From the NCBI GenBank assembly GCA_963783695.1, contig CAWAOM010000007.1:1-64000 (forward strand): a stretch of DNA of 64,000 nt, given 5' to 3'. Below, piece by piece: positions 58,019 through 64,000 of this stretch; position 1 is the stretch's first letter; the number at the start of each line of letters is the position of its first letter. The DNA is from BM003 sp963783695 (GTDB lineage Bacteria; Pseudomonadota; Gammaproteobacteria; Steroidobacterales; BM003). Below the pieces are notes generated by a model, which saw only the letters and a program-made list of their open reading frames with translations, had not been told where the DNA came from and made no database searches. The translations under genes and the position numbers were made by a program.

Positions 58019-58205
58019 CGTCGCGCGCCTCAGGTTTATCGGGAGCATCGGCAGATGGCGGTTTGCGGTCGTCATCCATCAGGATCTTCCACCCCGGGCT
58101 GTCGAGATCATCGAACTGGCCGGAACCGACCGCCCAGAAAAACGCCCATATGGCCAACGCCAGCAGGACCAGGGACAACGGAATCAGGACAAAGAGAATG
58201 TTCAC
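58011..58205 (-). CDS. ccoS: Cytochrome oxidase maturation protein CcoS, 64 aa
   Basis: One N-terminal membrane span (LFVLIPLSLVLLALAIWAFFWAV) followed by SGQFDDLDSPGWKILMDDD, the CcoS signature. GTG start at 58203-58205 overlapping the ccoI stop by four bases (GTGA). CcoS is needed for cofactor insertion into CcoN. Confidence 0.92.
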   Translation of the reverse strand: MNILFVLIPLSLVLLALAIWAFFWAVGSGQFDDLDSPGWKILMDDDRKPPSADAPDKPEARDDD

Positions 58206-60706
58206 GATGCAACCTGGCTGGGTTCGGAATGGCGCAGCCCATCGTCGACGCTGAGCCGGGAATGGTCGGGGTCGCGGCCGGCTCGCATTGCGTTGAGAAC
58301 CACCAGCAGCGAACTCGTCGACATGCCAATCGCGGCCATCCACGGTTGCACGATACCGCTGGCTGCAACTGGCAGCGCAATCGCGTTGTAGGCCAGCGCC
58401 CAGCCGAGGTTCTGGCGCATGATCCGCATCGCCCGCCGCGCGACCGTAAAACCGTGCACCAGCGGTCTGAGGCTTGGCCCGAGCAGCACGATATCGGCGC
58501 TGGTCTGGGCCAGTCGCGCGCCTTCGCCCATCGCTACCGATACGTCGGCGCCAGCCAGTACCGGGGCGTCATTGACGCCGTCGCCGACGACCGCAACGGT
58601 CTCGCCGCGATGCTGGTGCTGACGAATCAGTTCGAGTTTTTGCGCCGGTGTCTGGCGGTAGTGAAACGCTGCCACGCCGAGGCGGTCGGCGAGCCCGGTC
58701 ACCGGTCCGGCGCTATCGCCGCTGGCGATTTCCAGCTCGAGACCGAGTCCGGCAAGGTCGGAAAGCACTGCCGCGCTGTCGCCGCGTTCGCTGTCGGCGA
58801 GTTCGAAGGCGGCAATTGCGCGATCATCCTCGCTCAGCACGATCCAGCTGGACTCGCCGCTATCCCGCTCGTCGATCAGATTCCCTATGCCGGTGTGGCG
58901 GTCGCAGGCAAACGAAGGCTTGCCAATTCGGTAGTGCTTCCCGTTGATACGTCCGCAGATGCCGCCACCGGCTACCGCGCGCACATCGGAGACTTCCAGC
59001 TGCATGGTGCCGGTGCCGAAGGCGTTCGCAATCGGGTGCGCCGAATGTGCCTCGAGCGCGGATGCAATTGCCATTGCCCGGTCCTGTCCCGGGTCTGCGG
59101 CAAATTGCGAGCGTGTGACCAGCTGACGGCCGGTGGTCAGCGTCCCGGTCTTGTCGAACACGACCCGGTCTGAATGGGCAAGTGTCTCGATCGCGGCGCC
59201 GCGGCAAACCAGCATGCCCTTTTGCGCCAGTGCGCCGATGGCCGCCGTCAGCGTGGCCGGCGTCGCCAACGACAACGCGCATGGGCAGGTCACAACCAGC
59301 ACCGACAAGACGATCCGGAATGCTTCTTCCGGTGCGGCCTGCCACCAGTAGGCGCCGACCAGCACCGCAATGACCAGTACCGCGCCGACGAAACGGCTTG
59401 CTACCCGGTCGGCCAGTCTCGCCAGGGGCGGGCGTTCGGACTGGGCGCGATGCAGCAACCGGCTTATCCCGGCGAGAACGCTGTCTGCACCGAGGCCACA
59501 AATTTCGATTTCGATCGAGTCGCTGATGTTGACGCTGCCGCCGGTGACCGGGTCACCGGGCTCGCGCGTGACCGGACGCGATTCGCCGGTCAGCAGCGAT
59601 TCGTCGATGCCACTTCTGCCAGAGGCGATGACGCCATCACAGGGAATCACCTCTCCGGGCCGGACGCGTACCGTTTCGCCGACTCGAAGCTCCGCAATGC
59701 CGACCCTTTCGCTATGTTCGCCGTCGATTCTCATTGCCGTGGTCGGTTGCAGGCGCGCGAGCGCATCGGCACTTGTCCCGGCACGGTGGCGCGCTGTCAT
59801 CTCGAGAAACCGTCCCAGCGAGAGGAAAAAAACGAACATCGTTACCGAATCGAAGTAGACCTCGCCATTGCCGTTCAGGCTGTGCCAGACACTTGCGGCG
59901 TAGGCGCCGCCTATGGCGATCGCGACCGGTACGTCCATGCCGGCGGTGCGTGCGCGAAGATCGCGCCATGCGCCGGCGAAAAACGGTCCGCCGGAATAGA
60001 TGGCCACTGGCGTTGCCACCAGCAATGACACGAGACGCAGGAAATTTTCGATGGCCGGGTCCATGCCCTGGAAAGCGCCGGCGTAAAGCGCTACCGCAAA
60101 CATCATGACCTGCATCATGCCGAGACCCGCCACGGCGAGGCGTTTCAGCGCGGCACGTTGCTCACGCCGGGCGCTTGAGCGGGCAATATCGGGCGACGCC
60201 GGATGCGGCCGGTAACCGAGCTCGGCGAGCCGGGACAGGAGCTTGCTGAGAGTGACCTTCTGCGGGTCCCATCTGAGCCGGGCCCGGGCGCTGGCCGGAT
60301 TGACCTCAACGGACTCGAGTCCCGGCTCCTGTTCCAGTCCCCTTTCGATCAGCCAGCTGCAGGCGGCACAACGTACACCCTCGACAATCAGGCCGGCTTC
60401 GCAAATGCCGTCTGCCCCCGCGCTGACGAACTCGCGTTGCAGCTCCGGACGGTCATAGACGGTCCACTGTTCGCGTTTGCTGTCCTCGGGATCCGGCTTT
60501 TGTGCGGGCGTTTCGCGAAAGCGGTAGAAATCGGAAAAGCCGGCGCTGGCGATCAGCTGTGCCACGGCCCGACAACCGGGACAGCAAACCAGGCGCGTTT
60601 CTCCGTCAATAACGACTTCGTATCGTTCGCGTGGCGGCAGTGCGTCGCCACAGTGAAAACATTCCCGCGTGGAGTGGGACTGCACCGCCCTAATCGGCTC
60701 CGCCAC
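58202..60706 (-). CDS. ccoI: Copper-translocating P-type ATPase CcoI, 834 aa
   Basis: P1B ATPase delivering copper for cbb3 assembly. N-terminal cysteine pairs (CFHCG, CCPGC), one HMA domain (GVRCAAC, about 110-116), membrane motif TCPCALSLAT, phosphorylation site DKTGTL, and GDGVNDAPVL. The start is GTG at 60704-60706 without a clear Shine-Dalgarno; it overlaps ccoH by 17 bases, so coupling is likely. Confidence 0.94.
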   Translation of the reverse strand: MAEPIRAVQSHSTRECFHCGDALPPRERYEVVIDGETRLVCCPGCRAVAQLIASAGFSDFYRFRETPAQKPDPEDSKREQWTVYDRPELQREFVSAGADGICEAGLIVEGVRCAACSWLIERGLEQEPGLESVEVNPASARARLRWDPQKVTLSKLLSRLAELGYRPHPASPDIARSSARREQRAALKRLAVAGLGMMQVMMFAVALYAGAFQGMDPAIENFLRLVSLLVATPVAIYSGGPFFAGAWRDLRARTAGMDVPVAIAIGGAYAASVWHSLNGNGEVYFDSVTMFVFFLSLGRFLEMTARHRAGTSADALARLQPTTAMRIDGEHSERVGIAELRVGETVRVRPGEVIPCDGVIASGRSGIDESLLTGESRPVTREPGDPVTGGSVNISDSIEIEICGLGADSVLAGISRLLHRAQSERPPLARLADRVASRFVGAVLVIAVLVGAYWWQAAPEEAFRIVLSVLVVTCPCALSLATPATLTAAIGALAQKGMLVCRGAAIETLAHSDRVVFDKTGTLTTGRQLVTRSQFAADPGQDRAMAIASALEAHSAHPIANAFGTGTMQLEVSDVRAVAGGGICGRINGKHYRIGKPSFACDRHTGIGNLIDERDSGESSWIVLSEDDRAIAAFELADSERGDSAAVLSDLAGLGLELEIASGDSAGPVTGLADRLGVAAFHYRQTPAQKLELIRQHQHRGETVAVVGDGVNDAPVLAGADVSVAMGEGARLAQTSADIVLLGPSLRPLVHGFTVARRAMRIMRQNLGWALAYNAIALPVAASGIVQPWMAAIGMSTSSLLVVLNAMRAGRDPDHSRLSVDDGLRHSEPSQVAS

Positions 60707-61208
60707 GGAGCGTCAGAGTGCGGGTTGCGCCCGAGATCTCACCAGTCAGGCGCCAACTGCCGTCCGGCGGTTCGATAAGAACATAGTAGCGGCCCTTGCC
60801 GAGCGGCGCCGTGTTGCCTTCCCAGGCATCGCCGAGGCGAATCAACTCTATGTTGCGGTCGCGTGGCTGCAGGGTCGGGTGAGCCAGGTTTAGCGACAGC
60901 ATCTCCGGTGGCTGGTCGTAGTCGCCGCTCAGGCTCAGCATAAATACGACCCCGGCACCCTCGGCGGAGTGAATTTGCAGCGTTCCTTGCAGGTTCAGCG
61001 CCGCGGCCAGCTCATCGCGCTGCTTTTTCCTGTCGGTGGCGATGCCGATCTTGCCGTAATCGTCCACGACCAGTGCGTTTGGGGACCGAATCGCAACCGA
61101 TACCGTCCACAGGCTGGCCACTACCGCAGTAGCTGGCAGTGCGATCAGAAACCACGGCCAGAACTGGCGGTACCACGGTTGCACGTCTTTTTGCTGTTGT
61201 ATGGTCAT
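60690..61208 (-). CDS. ccoH: FixH/CcoH-family assembly protein, 172 aa
   Basis: One membrane anchor (WFLIALPATAVVASLWTVSVAI), VVDDYGKIGIA just after it, then a beta-rich periplasmic domain (PPEMLSLNLAHPTLQPRDRNIEL, GRYYVLIEPPDGSWRLTG), typical of FixH. ATG at 61206-61208, four bases after ccoG. Works with CcoI in assembly of the oxidase. Confidence 0.9.
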   Translation of the reverse strand: MTIQQQKDVQPWYRQFWPWFLIALPATAVVASLWTVSVAIRSPNALVVDDYGKIGIATDRKKQRDELAAALNLQGTLQIHSAEGAGVVFMLSLSGDYDQPPEMLSLNLAHPTLQPRDRNIELIRLGDAWEGNTAPLGKGRYYVLIEPPDGSWRLTGEISGATRTLTLRGGAD

Positions 61209-61212
61209 TGCC

Positions 61213-62616
61213 TTAACGCGAAGGGACCGGCCCGATGAAGCGGGTCGACTGGGTGATATCGATGTTCTCATTGTCTACGGCGCGGGCCCGTATTTGAACA
61301 GTCGTGCCGCCGCCGTCGACCGCGGAGCGCGGTACTCGCAGGCGCAGCGGCAAGGTCGCGATCTCGCCGGCTTTCACGGCTATCGGCGTGTCCTGCATGT
61401 CTATCTCGATACCTTCGATACCGGTTGCCTCGACCCGATAGGTATGGGGTCTGTTGTCCATGTTGAGTATGCGCAACGTATAGACGTTTTCGATACGTTC
61501 TGCATCGACATCGCGGTACAGTGCGTTGCGGTCGCGAATAACGTCGACAATCAGCGGCGTACGGTTGCCAATCGCGAAAATGAATCCACTAATCAACGCC
61601 AGCCATAATAGCGTGTAGACGATGGTGCGTGGCCTGATGACCTTGCTGGCCTGGTGCTCCATGCTGTGTTGGGTGGCATAGCGGACCAGGCCGCGCGGGT
61701 AGCCCATCTTGTCCATCACCGAATCGCAGACATCGACACAGGCGGCGCAGGCAATGCACTCGTATTGCAGTCCCTCGCGGATATCTATTCCGGTTGGACA
61801 AACCTGCACGCACATGGTGCAGTCGATGCAGTCGCCGAGCCCGAGCTTGGCCGGGTCCGCATTGCGCTTGCGTTTGCCACGTTGTTCGCCACGTTCGCTG
61901 TCATACGATATGACCAGTGTGTCACGGTCGAACATTGCGCTCTGAAAACGCGCGTACGGGCACATGTATTTGCACACCTGCTCGCGCATCATTCCGGCAT
62001 TGCCATACGTGGCGAGGCTGTAAAAGACGATCCAGAACGTTTCCCATCCGCCGAGGGACAGGGTCGCGACGCGCCCGCCAAGTTCAGCGATCGGCGTGAA
62101 ATAGCCAACAAACGTAAATCCGGTCCATGCCGCAAACGTAATCCACAGGAATTGTTTGGCTGCCTTGCGCCACAGCTTGTTGGCGCTCCACGGCGCCTTG
62201 TCGAGGCGCATGCGTTGCTGGCGGTTGCCCTCGGTCCAGCGTTCCATCCAGATAAATACTTCAGTCCACACCGTCTGCGGGCAGGCGTAGCCGCACCACA
62301 AGCGGCCGGCGATCGAGGTGAACAAAAACAGGGTCAGGGCCGCGATGATCAGCAACCATGCGAGGTAGAAGAAATCCTGTGGCCAGAAGGTCAGTGCGAA
62401 GATGTGAAATTTACGTGCAGGGAGATCGAACAGCACGGCCTGGCGGTCGTCCCAGCGCAGCCACGGTAGTACGTAATAAATGCCGAGCAACACGAAAACC
62501 GCGAGATTGCGCAGCCGCTGAAAACGGCCCTTCACCTCGCGCGGGTAGATCTTTTCCCTTGCCTCGTAATAACTCTCGCTGGCGGCGCCGGCGGTTGCTG
62601 GTTTCGGCTGTTGCAT
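61213..62616 (-). CDS. ccoG: Cytochrome c oxidase accessory protein CcoG, 467 aa
   Basis: Polyferredoxin-type membrane protein: five or six membrane segments, WCGYACPQTVWTEVFIWMER, QVCKYMCPYARFQ, and two 4Fe-4S motifs (CIDCTMCVQVCPTG; CIACAACVDVCD). A C-terminal Ig-like domain follows the last membrane span. CcoG is thought to reduce copper for cbb3 assembly. Length fits the family. Confidence 0.95.
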   Translation of the reverse strand: MQQPKPATAGAASESYYEAREKIYPREVKGRFQRLRNLAVFVLLGIYYVLPWLRWDDRQAVLFDLPARKFHIFALTFWPQDFFYLAWLLIIAALTLFLFTSIAGRLWCGYACPQTVWTEVFIWMERWTEGNRQQRMRLDKAPWSANKLWRKAAKQFLWITFAAWTGFTFVGYFTPIAELGGRVATLSLGGWETFWIVFYSLATYGNAGMMREQVCKYMCPYARFQSAMFDRDTLVISYDSERGEQRGKRKRNADPAKLGLGDCIDCTMCVQVCPTGIDIREGLQYECIACAACVDVCDSVMDKMGYPRGLVRYATQHSMEHQASKVIRPRTIVYTLLWLALISGFIFAIGNRTPLIVDVIRDRNALYRDVDAERIENVYTLRILNMDNRPHTYRVEATGIEGIEIDMQDTPIAVKAGEIATLPLRLRVPRSAVDGGGTTVQIRARAVDNENIDITQSTRFIGPVPSR

Positions 62617-62773
62617 ATCCGTTTGTCTGCCTGTTTGCGGGATCGGGTCGGACAGGCTCGCTCTGAGTGCAGCGAGTGTGCGGTGGTGGAGGTGACCTCA
62701 GCGCATGCCGCCTTCCCTGGTCCTTAGATTGGTGGCGTTTCCGTATTCCGGTGTCCGTCGCCGCGGCGCTGGC

Positions 62774-63097
62774 CTAGCGCTGCGGATCGCTACCGGGCCG
62801 GCGCCGGCGGCGAGTGGTTTCGCGGAGATACAGCGTCACCCCGCTGGCACCGGCAGCAATTGCCCAGAAAAAGAAAAAACCTATCGCATAGCCGGCCTGG
62901 CGGCCGATATTCCAGCTCGGGAATGTCGCATCGCGCAGTGCCAACGGGTCGATAAAGGCGAAAAACAACATCGTTGCAATGGCTGCGACCAGAAACGACG
63001 GCCACGCGACGATCGCAATGTCCTGAGCCAGTGGCGACCAGTTGCGGTCGCCTTCCGGTTCCGCGACCACGCCCGTCTTATTGCTCTTTGTTGCCAC
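62774..63097 (-). CDS. Two-span membrane protein of the cbb3 operon, unknown function, about 107 aa
   Basis: Two membrane segments: IVAWPSFLVAAIATMLFFAFIDP and YAIGFFFFWAIAAGASGVTLYL, and a basic C-terminal tail (RRRRRPGSDPQR). The best start is GTG at 63095-63097 within the last codons of ccoP (GGAAG five bases upstream), so translation is coupled. Located exactly between ccoP and ccoG. Likely an assembly or stability factor of the oxidase. The 157 bases to ccoG hold nothing I can identify; no FNR box seen. Confidence 0.75.
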   Translation of the reverse strand: MATKSNKTGVVAEPEGDRNWSPLAQDIAIVAWPSFLVAAIATMLFFAFIDPLALRDATFPSWNIGRQAGYAIGFFFFWAIAAGASGVTLYLRETTRRRRRPGSDPQR

Positions 63098-63983
63098 CGC
63101 CGCTTCCGTTCGACAGGCTGTAAACATAGGCGGCAACGACATGGGCGCGATCTTCACCGAGAATTCCGCCCTGCGCCGGCATCATGTTGTTGAGTCCGTT
63201 TTCAACTATGTCGGCGATACTCTCGCGAGTGCCGCCGTGCAGCCATGAGTCGTTGGTCAGATTGGGTGCGCCCAGCGCCGCCATGCCCTTGCCATCGGCG
63301 CCATGGCAGGCCACGCAGAACATGGTGAATTTCTGTTGCCCCTCGGCAGCAAGCGCGGCGTCGTGGTCCTGCCCGGACATGCTAAGGACATACTCGGTTA
63401 CCTGCTTGACTCCGTCAGCACCGAGCGCCGGTCCCCATGGCGGCATCACGCCGTTGCGGCCGTTGATGATCGATACCTTGATCGTGTCCGGCTCACCGCC
63501 ATACAGCCATTCGCCATCGGTCAGGTTCGGGAATCCGAGTGCCCCGCGGCCGTCCGAGCCGTGACACTGGGCGCAGTTATTCACGTAGAGGTTGTGTCCC
63601 GTGCGCAGCGCTTCGGGGTCCTTCGCCAGTTCTGCAATGGGGGTTGCGGCGTAGCGCTCGTACAGCGCGGCATAACGTTGCCGGGATTGTTCGACCTCCA
63701 TTTCGTACTGGGCTTCCTGGCTCCATCCGAGGGTGCCGGCAAAATTCCCCATCCCCGGGTACAGGATCAGGTAGCCGATCGAAAATACGATGGTGAGATA
63801 GAACATCCACAGCCACCAGCGCGGCAGCGGATTGTTGTATTCGGCCAGATCGCCGTCCCAGATATGCCCTGTGGTGTCTTCTTCGCCGGGCGACTTCTTG
63901 CTGGTCCATCTGATCAGCCAAAAGCAGGCGAGGATATTTACTGCCGCCAGCACGATGACGAACCAGCTCCAGAGGCTACTCAT
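63078..63983 (-). CDS. ccoP: cbb3-type cytochrome c oxidase subunit III (CcoP), 301 aa
   Basis: Two N-terminal membrane segments (FVIVLAAVNILACFWLIRW; WLWMFYLTIVFSIGYLILY) with GDLAEYNNPLPRWW between them, then two cytochrome c domains with haem motifs CAQCH (137-141) and CVACH (223-227) and likely axial methionines at about 180 and 268. It passes electrons to the CcoNO core. GGGAG seven bases before ATG 63983, which overlaps a possible upstream stop. Confidence 0.96.
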   Translation of the reverse strand: MSSLWSWFVIVLAAVNILACFWLIRWTSKKSPGEEDTTGHIWDGDLAEYNNPLPRWWLWMFYLTIVFSIGYLILYPGMGNFAGTLGWSQEAQYEMEVEQSRQRYAALYERYAATPIAELAKDPEALRTGHNLYVNNCAQCHGSDGRGALGFPNLTDGEWLYGGEPDTIKVSIINGRNGVMPPWGPALGADGVKQVTEYVLSMSGQDHDAALAAEGQQKFTMFCVACHGADGKGMAALGAPNLTNDSWLHGGTRESIADIVENGLNNMMPAQGGILGEDRAHVVAAYVYSLSNGSGGGNKEQ

Positions 63984-64000
63984 GTCGGTGCTCCCGTGGG
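63980..64000 (-). CDS. Possible 3' end of ccoQ
   Basis: A TGA overlapping the ccoP start in ATGA is preceded by open codons to the window edge. By gene order this would be the end of ccoQ, but seven codons prove nothing. Confidence 0.25.
   Translation of the reverse strand, partial: PTGAPT

Noticed and set aside
57713..59173. 486-codon plus-strand frame antisense to the ccoI region
   Set aside because: Composition is rich in Arg/Gln/His without any domain, and the minus strand holds unmistakable ccoI, ccoS and TauE/SafE genes.
62617..62773. Possible FNR/ANR box in the cbb3 operon spacer
   Set aside because: I searched by eye for TTGAT-N4-ATCAA and found none; control is more likely upstream of ccoN, outside the window.
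1..64000. Mobile elements, prophage, tRNA or rRNA genes
   Set aside because: No transposase, integrase, phage structural gene, terminal inverted repeat or tRNA/rRNA-like sequence was recognised on either strand.

Overview
This is a GC-rich, gene-dense stretch of bacterial chromosome. The gene set points to a free-living, aerobic or microaerobic gammaproteobacterium: ExeA-type GspA with GspB, a PspF/PspA/PspB/PspC phage-shock locus with a sigma-54 promoter, FadE-type acyl-CoA dehydrogenase, PurT, proteobacterial-type GshA, an HAE1 RND pump and a cbb3-oxidase assembly operon. I see no transposase, integrase, CRISPR array, rRNA or tRNA. The genus cannot be fixed from the window; a marine or sediment lineage is a guess.

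Left part (1-17.5 kb). A partial Cys/Met-metabolism PLP enzyme, then a minus-strand block of a secreted HEXXH protein, gspB, gspA, dinB, a DUF4286-DUF3667 fusion, fadE and mdh (the last with a strong terminator). On the plus strand a probable envelope operon follows: a promoter overlapped by a palindromic operator, a small membrane protein, a YtrA-type GntR repressor, an ABC ATPase and permease, a BON-domain protein, a DUF4097 protein built of DTGSG repeats and a DUF4136 lipoprotein, closed by a terminator. purT is convergent with it.

Middle part (17.7-38 kb). Two coupled amidohydrolases, the second with an eroded metal site. The psp locus has divergent pspF, tandem upstream repeats, a sigma-54 promoter, pspA-pspB-pspC, a second pspC and a PspB-like small gene. 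A carbohydrate operon (pgi-pgm-glgX) is followed by a candidate structured small RNA with its own promoter and terminator. Then a GGDEF-EAL protein, YdbL and YdbH homologues without YnbE, a saccharopine-dehydrogenase-like oxidoreductase, a YheT-like hydrolase, a DoxX protein and a bactofilin. Next to the bactofilin is a near-consensus sigma-54 promoter with an upstream palindrome and an intrinsic terminator about 150 bases later but no gene between them, probably a sigma-54-dependent small RNA. I regard this as the most novel item here.

Right part (38-64 kb). A DUF4412 protein, a gamma-family PLP lyase divergent from an Lrp/AsnC regulator, a cluster of M20 peptidase, P-loop protein and flavin reductase, a Mpo1-like membrane protein, a DUF2860 outer-membrane protein, a PNPOx-like protein, gshA, an RND pump with its adaptor, a class IV aminotransferase coupled to a sulfotransferase, a class V aminotransferase, an isoaspartyl peptidase/asparaginase, a cytochrome c, and a minus-strand cbb3 assembly operon (ccoP, unknown two-TM gene, ccoG, ccoH, ccoI, ccoS, TauE/SafE-like gene) that runs off the right edge toward the oxidase core genes.
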